Source of the DNA: Bacteroidota bacterium
GTDB lineage: Bacteria; Bacteroidota; Bacteroidia; AKYH767-A; OLB10
Reading direction: 5' to 3'
Assembly: GCA_016717325.1 (NCBI GenBank)
Contig: JADKFV010000010.1
Location: 62,001 to 126,000 of the forward strand
Length of the DNA: 64,000 nucleotides
In this document: positions 27,591 through 35,846 of the stretch, piece after piece
How positions within the stretch are numbered: the first letter of the stretch is position 1
Layout: each line of letters starts with the position of its first letter
Notes under the pieces: model-generated
What the model saw: the letters and a program-made list of their open reading frames with translations, nothing else
The model's database searches: none
What the model was told of the DNA's origin: nothing
Made by a program: the position numbers and the translations under genes

Positions 27591-28871
27591 ATGATTGTAA
27601 ATTCTATACTTAATAAAAAATCAAGCTACGTATACAGCCATAGTATTTATTCGGCACTTATATTTTTGTTCTTGGTTTTTTCACTGCCAAAGTCAAACGC
27701 TCAGGCTTTCACACATTTCAACACTTCAAATTCGGGCATACCCGAAAACCTGGTGCATTGTATTACCATTGACAACAATGGTGCTAAATGGGTAGGCACC
27801 GATTTCGGTTTGGCAACATTTGATGATGTTACATGGACTGTTTATTCAACATTTAATTCGGGATTACCAAACAACTCTGTGCGTTGCATTTATATCGACT
27901 CCAATAATGTGAAATGGATTGGAACGCTTGATGGCGGCCTCACCCGCTTCGATGGAACAAACTGGCAATCATACAACACTTTTAATTCGAATATTTGTAA
28001 CGACTTAATAAATGATATAAAACCCGACACCGCGGGCGATTTGTGGCTGGCTACACTCAATGGTTTATCGCATTTCAAAAACAATACATTTATAAATTAC
28101 CAAAAAGGGAATTACCCGTTTCTTACCGACCACTTTTCGAAAATATATGTGAACCCCGATGATTCAAAAATACTTTGCACTATCAATGGCGGATTGGTAA
28201 CAATGACCGATACAACATTTGAAGTGTACACATCCTTTTTCAATAATTTTCCCGATAATTCACAACTTGATATTGTTCGCGATCAAAATGGTATATATTG
28301 GATGGCCGCAGTGTACGGAGGACTCATTGCTTATTTTGGCGTCAACAGCTGGACTACTTACAATTCTACAACTTCAGCAATTCCTTTTGATGGATTATCG
28401 GGCTTGCAATTTGACAAAGCTGGTAAACTTTGGATTGCCACCGGAGGTGATGGAATAATATTGAAGCAAGGTATTCAATTCACAGAATACAATATTTCTA
28501 ACTCGGCTATTGGTGATAATTATATAAATGATATTACATTAGATTCCACAGGAAATTTATGGCTTTGCAGTGCTTCGGCAGGGTTGATAAAAGTTAATCC
28601 GCTTGCCCTCACACTGAAAGAAGATGCCCAAAAGGAAACCATAAAGTTGTTTCCAAATCCTGCACACAACTACGTATACATAAACAGTAAATTGGCAATT
28701 CAAAATATCAGCATAACGAACATCGATGGGAACCAAATTGATTCTATACCTTTTAACTTTAACGATGCCATTGCTAAGATAGATTTGTCAAATTATAAAC
28801 CCGGCATTTATTTTTTCAAATTAACAATACAGAATGGCGAAGTGCTATATAAAAAGATTATAAAAAACTAA
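27591..28871 (+). CDS. T9SS-secreted two-component-regulator-propeller protein
   Basis: A signal peptide (ALIFLFLVFSLPKSNAQ) precedes a beta-propeller of repeats of about 42 residues of the Reg_prop type (NGAKWVGTDFGLATFDDVTW; NNVKWIGTLDGGLTRFDGTNW; GDLWLATLNGLSHF; GKLWIATGGDGIIL). A T9SS sorting domain ends the protein (IKLFPNPAHNYVYI...YKPGIYFFKLTI...KKIIKN). These propellers usually form the sensor part of hybrid two-component systems. Here there is no kinase, so the propeller is itself the exported cargo. It follows the TlpA-like gene by 25 nt and may be cotranscribed. The ligand is unknown. Confidence 0.85.
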   Translation: MIVNSILNKKSSYVYSHSIYSALIFLFLVFSLPKSNAQAFTHFNTSNSGIPENLVHCITIDNNGAKWVGTDFGLATFDDVTWTVYSTFNSGLPNNSVRCIYIDSNNVKWIGTLDGGLTRFDGTNWQSYNTFNSNICNDLINDIKPDTAGDLWLATLNGLSHFKNNTFINYQKGNYPFLTDHFSKIYVNPDDSKILCTINGGLVTMTDTTFEVYTSFFNNFPDNSQLDIVRDQNGIYWMAAVYGGLIAYFGVNSWTTYNSTTSAIPFDGLSGLQFDKAGKLWIATGGDGIILKQGIQFTEYNISNSAIGDNYINDITLDSTGNLWLCSASAGLIKVNPLALTLKEDAQKETIKLFPNPAHNYVYINSKLAIQNISITNIDGNQIDSIPFNFNDAIAKIDLSNYKPGIYFFKLTIQNGEVLYKKIIKN

Positions 28872-28879
28872 AGCGGAAT

Positions 28880-30079
28880 TCATTTTTTATTTTGCCGCCA
28901 ATATTCATTAAAGGTAAGTTTAGCATGTGGCGGCACCTGTCCTTTTGCAGACCATTGTATTTCGTATAAATGATTCATGACAAGTTTGCGCGACTCGTTT
29001 TTAAGCAATTTAAAACTGGAACGATCGAGCATTGATTTTTTCCAAAAAAAGTGAAACCATTTCTTGTGAATGCTTCCCGCATTTTGCTTGCTTGATAACT
29101 GGCGTCCATATAAAAACAATCCCTGTAAATCGATACCGGCAGGACACATCACATTCATGGCTCTCGATAATGTATTTATGTATAGCAGGGTGTGAGCGTC
29201 ATGAATATTGTTAGTAAAAAAGTTGTACAAGGTTGACTGCGGATTGTGTATAGCACTATAATTAACTTTATTGCCAATGGCCTTCGACACAGTACAAACC
29301 TTGCTGCACACACCGCAATGCAGGCAACTTGCAAGCTGCCTTACTTTTACATCATTCAATATTTTGCTGCGGCCATTATCAACTATCCATACACTTACGC
29401 TTTCAATTTCAGCTTGAGGTGTTTTGAAAATGGTGTTTTGAAAAAGAAGATATGAGAACGCACGGTTAAAAGTCACATTCAATTGCTGTAATAAAGGCAA
29501 CAAAACTTGAAAGTGATTTACATGCTGCAACACATCGAACATTGACACAACAAATATTAATCGTTTACTGCGTGCAAAAGCGGTATTATCAGCAAGGGTT
29601 TTGATTTCCGAAATTATTGCTCCGGGATCGGCAGCAACAAATTTTGCTTTCACAATTGAAGTTAGCTGTTGCCCGGTTCCCTCACGCGAAATATTTTTTT
29701 TGAGCCCATTCACTGCTTCTAAAACATTTAGCTCTTCGTTCAATTCATTTTTTTGAACGTATACAGTCGTGACATTTTGTAGCGCGTTTTTCAAAAGCTC
29801 TTTGGCATCAGCTTCATTATTTATGTATTCAACTTTTATATTCTGCTTTGCTACATTGGCTTCAAAGGTTAATAAATTCTGTTCCAGTCCTTCAATTGCT
29901 TTCATTCGAATGGAAGCTATTTGATCCACAGTGGTTGGAAAATCCTCCATTTCCAAAAATTGTTTCGACAAATTGTTGACCAGAGTATTAGCCATTTGCC
30001 GCAACCGGCCGGCATTGTTTTTATGATCGACAACCAGCTCAACCTTCTGCTTAAGAATTTCATTTGCTTTGATGTCCAT
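28880..30079 (-). CDS. LutB-like LUD-domain iron-sulfur protein with a degenerate second cluster
   Basis: Related to LutB/LldF, the Fe-S subunit of L-lactate oxidation. The N-terminal two-thirds is LUD-like. A 4Fe-4S motif C252xxC255xxC258xxxC262 (ASCLHCGVCSKVC) follows. Where LutB has a second CxxCxxCxxxCP motif, this protein keeps only the last Cys (NVMCPAGID), so one cluster is probably lost. The start at 30079 is preferred over 30181 because a TACTTTTG -7 box at 30118-30125 lies inside the longer frame. No lutA or lutC neighbours are present, so it is an orphan and its substrate is unsure. The gene converges on the propeller gene, with 8 nt between stops. Confidence 0.7.
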   Translation of the reverse strand: MDIKANEILKQKVELVVDHKNNAGRLRQMANTLVNNLSKQFLEMEDFPTTVDQIASIRMKAIEGLEQNLLTFEANVAKQNIKVEYINNEADAKELLKNALQNVTTVYVQKNELNEELNVLEAVNGLKKNISREGTGQQLTSIVKAKFVAADPGAIISEIKTLADNTAFARSKRLIFVVSMFDVLQHVNHFQVLLPLLQQLNVTFNRAFSYLLFQNTIFKTPQAEIESVSVWIVDNGRSKILNDVKVRQLASCLHCGVCSKVCTVSKAIGNKVNYSAIHNPQSTLYNFFTNNIHDAHTLLYINTLSRAMNVMCPAGIDLQGLFLYGRQLSSKQNAGSIHKKWFHFFWKKSMLDRSSFKLLKNESRKLVMNHLYEIQWSAKGQVPPHAKLTFNEYWRQNKK

Positions 30080-30117
30080 AAAAATGACTGTTATTGAGTA
30101 AGAGAAAAATAGAACTG

Positions 30118-30125
30118 CAAAAGTA
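30118..30125 (-). promoter_or_regulatory. -7 box (TACTTTTG) of the LutB-like gene
   Basis: CAAAAGTA on the plus strand is TACTTTTG on the minus strand, 38 nt upstream of the ATG at 30079. It supports the internal start of that gene. Confidence 0.55.
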
Positions 30126-30251
30126 CAGTTTGCGAATGAATATTTTCGAATTTCTAAATACACTTGATTCAAAAATTTCATTCAACAAATTATTAGCCAC
30201 CGGTTGTTTATAAGTTAAATATAGTCACTCAAAGCTTCGGTAAATGAAATC

Positions 30252-30259
30252 TAATTTTG
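30252..30259 (+). promoter_or_regulatory. -7 box (TAATTTTG) of the choice-of-anchor-L gene
   Basis: TAATTTTG matches TAnnTTTG and lies 22 nt before the ATG at 30282. The -33 element is not obvious. Confidence 0.45.
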
Positions 30260-30281
30260 AATATTCATTAATCGAAACCAT

Positions 30282-32168
30282 ATGAGTAAATTTTACAAGT
30301 TTAATTCTTGTTCTAAATTATTTTTGCTGACACTGTTTTGCATTTGTTACAGCAGTTTTTCATATGCTCAATTAACAACATCATCGGGCTACTCCGCACA
30401 AACGCTGGTGCAAAATTACCTTGCCGGAAAAAATATTACGGTATCCAATATCACATACACCGGGGCTCCCAATGCCATAGGTCTTTTTAATGGAACTAAT
30501 TCGAACATTGGTTTAGACAGTGGAATAATTATCACTTCGGGCGATGTTCAAGTTGCGGCCGGAGCAAATACATCATCGAATGCGGGAGTTGATAACAGCT
30601 TTCCGGGCGATACTTTTTTAACCAATCTTGTCAGTTTACAAACATTCGATGCCTCCATTTTAGCGTTCGATTTTACACCTGTAGGCTCACGGGTAAAATT
30701 CCGTTATGTTTTTGGCAGCGAAGAATATAATGAGTTTGTATGCTCGGGAGTAAACGATGTTTTTGGTTTTTTTATATCGGGCCCGGGCATAGTTGGGAAA
30801 AAAAATCTTGCCATAGTGCCCAACACAAATTTACCGGTATCTATTAATACCATAAACAACGGCACACCGGCCGGTAATGATCCTTATTGTTATTTGGGCA
30901 ACTCAAACTACTTTATTGACAATACCATTTTTGTAAACACTACCGTGCAATACGATGGCTTTACTGTTGTGCTCGAAGCAGTTGCAAATGTTATCCCTTG
31001 CGAAACATATCATCTGGAATTAGCAATTGCCGATGGGGGCGATGGGCTATTAGACTCGGGCGTTTTGCTTGAAGCGGGTAGCTTTTCGGGTAATACTTTT
31101 TTAGATCTTGATGTAATAAATAATCCTATTGACACCACAGCAATTGAAGGTTGTACCGGGCAGAAATTTATTTTCTCAATTACCGATACATTACCAAACG
31201 ATTATGTAATTCACTATTCGATTAATGGCACTGCTATCAATGGGGTTGATTATACTCTTATTCCCGATAGTATTATTATTCAGGCCGGCCAAACATCAGC
31301 TATATTGAACATTACTCCTATTTATGATTTAATAATTGAAAATGACGAAACAGTGGTGCTTACACTTATATTAAATAATGCCTGCGTTTCCGATACCATA
31401 AGTGCAACGGTTTTTATTAAAGATTTGATTCCCATAAATATTATTCTCCCAACAGATACTTTTACTTGTGAAGGAAATCCAATTACTTTGTTCCCCTTAG
31501 TGAATGGCGGGCATGGTTCGTATTCTTATTTATGGAACAATGGTACTACACAGGCTGCAATAGTTGCTCCCGGCATTGGAGTTCAAACATATGTTGTAAC
31601 AGTTAAGGATGGTTGCCAGCAAACCACAAACGATACCATTACAGTGTCACTTTTACAAAAGTCGAATTTTCAAATTGTTACTCCGCCTGTTTCTTGCAAT
31701 AATTTACCTGTAACCATTTCGCTTTTAGGAACAGGTTCACTGAATGCGTTGTATACCTGGAATTTTGATGGTGCTTTGGTTTTGAGTGGAAATAATAACG
31801 GGCCTTATCAAATTCAGTATCCAAAAGGAGGAACTTACAATTTGCTGGCAATAATCATTGACGGACCGTGCATCATAATTGACACAGCTACCGTTGAAAT
31901 TGATGACTGCGATGTTTCGGCTCCCAATATTATTACTCCAAACAATGATGGCAGAAACGATGTGCTTGTTTTTGAAGGCCTTGAAGGATTTCCCGGAAGT
32001 CGGTTAAATGTATGGAATCGCTGGGGAAATGAAGTGTATAAAAGTGCAGATTATAAAAACGATTGGGATGGCGGAAATATGCGCGAGGGTGTTTATTATT
32101 ACATCCTAAATTTAGCCGGAGCAAAACCAATAAACAGCTCCTTAACCATTATGAGACAAGCGAAATAA
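30282..32168 (+). CDS. Choice-of-anchor-L surface protein with CHU_C (type B) C-terminus
   Basis: A secreted protein of 628 residues. A signal peptide (LFLLTLFCICYSSFSYAQ) is followed by a choice-of-anchor-L domain (about 35-265; motifs GSRVKFRYVFGSEEYNEFV, AVANVIPCETYHLELAIADGGDG). Then come a Calx-beta-like segment (INGVDYTLIPDSIIIQAGQTSA) and an Ig/PKD-like region with paired Cys (TFTCEGNPITLFP). The end is a gliding-motility-associated CHU_C domain (NIITPNNDGRNDVLVF...NRWGNEVYKS...GVYYYIL). CHU_C ends are T9SS type B signals that stay on or leave the surface with the help of PorV/SprF-type partners. No sprF/porP-like gene is adjacent. An adhesive or structural role is likely; no ligand can be named. 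Confidence 0.88.
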   Translation: MSKFYKFNSCSKLFLLTLFCICYSSFSYAQLTTSSGYSAQTLVQNYLAGKNITVSNITYTGAPNAIGLFNGTNSNIGLDSGIIITSGDVQVAAGANTSSNAGVDNSFPGDTFLTNLVSLQTFDASILAFDFTPVGSRVKFRYVFGSEEYNEFVCSGVNDVFGFFISGPGIVGKKNLAIVPNTNLPVSINTINNGTPAGNDPYCYLGNSNYFIDNTIFVNTTVQYDGFTVVLEAVANVIPCETYHLELAIADGGDGLLDSGVLLEAGSFSGNTFLDLDVINNPIDTTAIEGCTGQKFIFSITDTLPNDYVIHYSINGTAINGVDYTLIPDSIIIQAGQTSAILNITPIYDLIIENDETVVLTLILNNACVSDTISATVFIKDLIPINIILPTDTFTCEGNPITLFPLVNGGHGSYSYLWNNGTTQAAIVAPGIGVQTYVVTVKDGCQQTTNDTITVSLLQKSNFQIVTPPVSCNNLPVTISLLGTGSLNALYTWNFDGALVLSGNNNGPYQIQYPKGGTYNLLAIIIDGPCIIIDTATVEIDDCDVSAPNIITPNNDGRNDVLVFEGLEGFPGSRLNVWNRWGNEVYKSADYKNDWDGGNMREGVYYYILNLAGAKPINSSLTIMRQAK

Positions 32169-32252
32169 GGGCGCGAACAGGTTTATTTGTCATATTTTGG
32201 TCATCTTAAACATGACTGTGGCTGTACCTTAAAAATATTTATCCACTTTTCC

Positions 32253-32281
32253 TTGGAATATAGTAATAAAAACTATATTTG
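32253..32281 (+). promoter_or_regulatory. Promoter (TTG-N18-TATATTTG) of the first duplicated module
   Basis: TTG at 32253-32255 and TATATTTG at 32274-32281 fit the Bacteroidota consensus. The TTG at 32279 that would open a longer frame is part of the -7 box, so the ATG at 32312 is the start. Confidence 0.7.
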
Positions 32282-32311
32282 CTCCCTAATAAAAACTTAA
32301 AAACGTTAAAA

Positions 32312-33019
32312 ATGAAAAGAAATTTACTTTGTGTATGCGCAATTTTATTTTGCAGCATAGCAATTAATGCTCAAAGCCTTGTTGTATCGAACCTACAAGC
32401 AACAGTTTACGGATTATCAACTGACTTTACTGTTGCTAGTACTTGCAGAGTTACCAATGCCACCAATACTGATAAAAATGTAATGTGCGAAAGAACAGTA
32501 AATAATTTGTCAGCAGGCCACCAAAGCACCTTTTGCTGGGATCAATGTTATGGTGCCAATACATCTATTTCTTCTTTACCTGTAATGATTGCTGCAAATT
32601 CTTATACAGACCAATTTGTTGGCGACTTACGTCCAAACAATACAACAGGCACATCGATTGTTGATTTCAAATTTTACGATCAACAAAACGCAACTGACTT
32701 TTCCAATATTTCAATAACTTTTGTTATTGGTGCCACCGGAATTAACGATATTACGCCAAATGTACAAATCAGCACTCCTCGCCCTAACCCTGCCGATGCC
32801 TTTACTTATGTTGGGTATACAGTAAAAAATGCAAGTGATGAAGTGAAAATTCAGATTGTTGATTTGTTGGGTAAAGTATATGTTACAGAGCCATTACAAG
32901 AAAAGGCTGGAGTAGTTATACTTTCAACCGAAGATTTACAAAGCGGCATTTACTTTGTTCGTGCCATTACCAATGGAAAAGTAACATCTACATCGAAATT
33001 AGTAGTTTCTCACAAATAA
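32312..33019 (+). CDS. Small T9SS-secreted protein, module copy 1
   Basis: A 235-residue protein with a signal peptide (MKRNLLCVCAILFCSIAINAQ), a beta-sandwich-like middle (KNVMCERTVNNLSAGHQSTF, CWDQCYGANTS) and a T9SS sorting domain (ISTPRPNPADAFTYVGYT...IYFVRAITNGK...LVVSHK). The middle has conserved Cys in the pattern MCER...FCWDxCYG, which suggests disulfides. It is paralogous to 35111-35821, with the same motifs and same length. It is followed after 25 nt by the Omp28-like gene, and the two form a transcription unit ended by the hairpin at 34937. Function is unknown. The pairing with a thioredoxin-like neighbour suggests the Cys residues may be its substrate. Confidence 0.8.
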   Translation: MKRNLLCVCAILFCSIAINAQSLVVSNLQATVYGLSTDFTVASTCRVTNATNTDKNVMCERTVNNLSAGHQSTFCWDQCYGANTSISSLPVMIAANSYTDQFVGDLRPNNTTGTSIVDFKFYDQQNATDFSNISITFVIGATGINDITPNVQISTPRPNPADAFTYVGYTVKNASDEVKIQIVDLLGKVYVTEPLQEKAGVVILSTEDLQSGIYFVRAITNGKVTSTSKLVVSHK

Positions 33020-33044
33020 AAATCCTTAAAATAATTTAAATAAA

Positions 33045-34916
33045 ATGAAGAAAATCTTTACTACATTATTTGTAGCATCGGCATTATTGTCGGTAAGTTT
33101 TGCTCAAACTCAACGCAGAGTTTTAGTAGAAGAATTCACTCAAGCCTCTTGCGGCCCTTGCGCGGCAGCTAATCCGGCATTCAATGCTATGTTAACTGCC
33201 AATGCATCTAAAGTTACTTCTATAAAGTACCAAACAGACTGGCCTGGTTTCGATCCGATGAATGCACATAACCCAGCTCAAGTGCAAACGCGTGTAACTT
33301 ATTATACAGTAAGCGGAGTTCCTAATGCCGAGGTGGATGGCAATTTCAAAAACGATCATCCTGCTAGTATAACTGCAGCAGATATAACCACCCGCTGGGG
33401 AGTAACATCGCCAATGGAAATTACAGTATCACACGTAATAAATGGCGGTGATGTTAATGTACATGCTGTATTCCGTGCAACTGCTGCAATATCAGGAGAC
33501 ATACGTGGTCATGTAGTTATAACAGAGCGCGAAATACATTTTTTAACACCTCCGGGTAGCAATGGCGAATTAGATTTCTATGGTGTAATGAAGCAAATGC
33601 TACCTACTGATCAAGGAACACAATTGCCAAACTCTATGGCCGCGGGCGATTCTATTGTTGTAGATTTAACATGGACTATGGCAAACGTATACAACATTAG
33701 CGAAATTGCTGTAGTAGCATTTGCTCAGGATAACAATACCAAAGAGGTTTATAACTCAGAAATAAGCGAACCCATTCCTTTAGCATTAGATGCTAAGGTT
33801 TTATCGTTGAGCGGTTTAGGATTTGTTTGCACTAATTCTGTAAATTCAGACATCGTTGTAGAAAATACCGGTGCTACTCCACTTACTTCTGTCGACATTA
33901 CTTACAAATTGAATAATGGTAGTGCCACTCCTTTGAATTGGACCGGTAACATCGCATCCGGAGCAACAGCTAATATTTCAATTCCTGCTCAAACAGTTGT
34001 TAATGGGAAAAATACATTGGAAGCTTCTATCGTAAATATTAACGGAACTCCCGATATTAATACTTATGGCAACACTGCAAAAGGTAATGTATATGCATAT
34101 ATCAATGCTGGTGCCGTTTTACCTGTAGCACAAAATTATTCAGCAGTTGTATTTCCTCCAACCGATTGGATAGTAGACAATCCTGGCGATGATAATTACA
34201 AATGGATACGCGCTGCACAAAGCAATGGTGGTGGAACAGGCTCAGCAAAAATTCCTTTTTACGATATCGCTGCAGGTGGTGTTGACAATTTAGTTGCTCC
34301 AAAAATGGACTTATCTTCTATGACTGCTCCTATTAACTTGACTTTTGATATGGCACATAAGCGTTATTCTGCTGCTTACATTGATCAACTTACAATATTA
34401 GCTTCTACCGATTGCGGTACTACATGGAATCAAATATGGCAAAAATCTGGTGCTGCGCTTGCTACAGCAACAGGTTTTGTAACCACAGCATACACTCCTG
34501 TTGCGGCTGACTGGCAAGCACAGTCTGCAAATTTGGATGCATATGCCGGCAATGCCAATGTATTGGTACTTATAAAAGCTGAAAGCGGATTTGGTAACAA
34601 TCTTTATTTCGACAATTTCAATTTATTCAATGGCTCAGTTGGTATTAATGAAAACCAATTGAATGCCGGAATAACTATATCTCCAAACCCTTCTACAAAT
34701 GGCATTTTCAACATGAATGTAAATTTAGAAAGTGCAAAAAATGTTGAGATAAAAGTAACAAACGCTATTGGTCAGGAAATAACAGGTTTTGAACTTACCA
34801 AAATGATGAATGGAACATTTAACATCAACTTACAAAATCAAAGTGCAGGTGCGTATATGATTACCGTTACTACAGATGGTGCAACTACTACCAAGCAAGT
34901 TTCGATTGTAAAATAA
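33045..34916 (+). CDS. Omp28-like thioredoxin-fold T9SS protein, module copy 1
   Basis: A 623-residue protein with a signal peptide (MKKIFTTLFVASALLSVSFA). An Omp28-related thioredoxin-like domain follows (about 22-260), with a redox motif C36-G-P-C39 (EEFTQASCGPC) and the loop SGVPNAEVDGN. Next are an interdomain beta region (EIAVVAFAQDNNTKEVYNSEI), a choice-of-anchor-J-like jelly roll (FPPTDWIVDNPGDDNYKW...DKLxxxxSTDCGTTW) and a T9SS sorting domain (ITISPNPSTNGIFNMNV...VSIVK). Omp28 family proteins are surface proteins of Bacteroidota, first described in Porphyromonas. The CxxC suggests thiol-disulfide activity outside the cell. It is a close paralog of 35847-37718. Confidence 0.85.
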   Translation: MKKIFTTLFVASALLSVSFAQTQRRVLVEEFTQASCGPCAAANPAFNAMLTANASKVTSIKYQTDWPGFDPMNAHNPAQVQTRVTYYTVSGVPNAEVDGNFKNDHPASITAADITTRWGVTSPMEITVSHVINGGDVNVHAVFRATAAISGDIRGHVVITEREIHFLTPPGSNGELDFYGVMKQMLPTDQGTQLPNSMAAGDSIVVDLTWTMANVYNISEIAVVAFAQDNNTKEVYNSEISEPIPLALDAKVLSLSGLGFVCTNSVNSDIVVENTGATPLTSVDITYKLNNGSATPLNWTGNIASGATANISIPAQTVVNGKNTLEASIVNINGTPDINTYGNTAKGNVYAYINAGAVLPVAQNYSAVVFPPTDWIVDNPGDDNYKWIRAAQSNGGGTGSAKIPFYDIAAGGVDNLVAPKMDLSSMTAPINLTFDMAHKRYSAAYIDQLTILASTDCGTTWNQIWQKSGAALATATGFVTTAYTPVAADWQAQSANLDAYAGNANVLVLIKAESGFGNNLYFDNFNLFNGSVGINENQLNAGITISPNPSTNGIFNMNVNLESAKNVEIKVTNAIGQEITGFELTKMMNGTFNINLQNQSAGAYMITVTTDGATTTKQVSIVK

Positions 34917-34936
34917 AAACGGGTTTCTCCTCATAG

Positions 34937-34960
34937 AAAAACCGCCTTTGGGCGGTTTTT
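34937..34960 (+). terminator. Terminator after module copy 1
   Basis: AAAAACCGCC (34937-34946) pairs with GGCGGTTTTT (34951-34960) around a TTTG loop, followed by more T residues. Confidence 0.85.
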
Positions 34961-35110
34961 TTTTGCCTGTTATTTTCCTCTACAAATTGGGAAATTCAGA
35001 AATAGAATACTCAGGTTTCATTGGCAAAATCCAACATAAAATAATTTGAATAAAAAGACATTTGAATTTAAAAATAGTATACCTTTACTCCTAATTAATC
35101 CAGACACAAA

Positions 35111-35821
35111 ATGAAAAAAGCACTTCTCACTTTATTCTTTTCAATTTTTTTATTTTTAGCCTTTGTCAATTCACAAAGTTTAACTGTAACCAACTTTCAG
35201 CCCGTTATTTATGGACTTTCTACCGATCCATTTATTGGTGCCGATGCAACGGTAAATAATATCTCAAATTCAGATAAGAATGTAATGTGTGAACGAATTG
35301 CCAATAACCTTGCTGGTTCGCATAAAAGTTCGTTTTGCTGGGATGTATGCTACGGGCCAAATACTTCTATTTGCGACACACCATTATTCGTTTCGGCAAA
35401 TAATTTTACTCAGGCATTCAAAGGCGACTTGTTCCCTTATGGCACCACTGGAACTTCAATTGTAGATTATAAATTTTTTGACGAACAAAACCCGAGTGAC
35501 TTTACCACAATATCTATTATGTACATTATTGGTGCTACTGCCATAAACGAATTAACACAAAATATTCAAATCACCCCTCCGTATCCAAATCCTGCTGATG
35601 TATTCACTTACATTGGCTACACAAATAATAATGAAAAGGATAATGTAAAAATTCAAATTGTAGATTTATTAGGCAAGATTTATTTTACCAAAATACTTGA
35701 AAACAAATCAGGGCTTTTAACAATACAGACAGATAATCTGCAAAATGGTATTTATTTTGTTCGCTCTATTGCAAATGAAATACCTACTTCAACATCGAAA
35801 TTAATAGTTTCTCACAAATAA
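35111..35821 (+). CDS. Small T9SS-secreted protein, module copy 2
   Basis: A 236-residue paralog of 32312-33019. It has a signal peptide (FSIFLFLAFVNSQ), the same Cys pattern (KNVMCERIANNLAGSHKSSF, CWDVCYGPNTSIC) and a T9SS end (ITPPYPNPADVFTYIGYT...LIVSHK). It carries one extra Cys (SIC) in the middle domain. The region upstream (AGTATACCTTTACTCC) lines up with copy 1's -7 box but reads TACCTTTA in place of TATATTTG, so expression may differ between copies. It is followed after 25 nt by its Omp28-like partner, the same spacing as in copy 1. Confidence 0.8.
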   Translation: MKKALLTLFFSIFLFLAFVNSQSLTVTNFQPVIYGLSTDPFIGADATVNNISNSDKNVMCERIANNLAGSHKSSFCWDVCYGPNTSICDTPLFVSANNFTQAFKGDLFPYGTTGTSIVDYKFFDEQNPSDFTTISIMYIIGATAINELTQNIQITPPYPNPADVFTYIGYTNNNEKDNVKIQIVDLLGKIYFTKILENKSGLLTIQTDNLQNGIYFVRSIANEIPTSTSKLIVSHK

Positions 35822-35846
35822 TAATTCCAAAATTAATTTAAATAAA

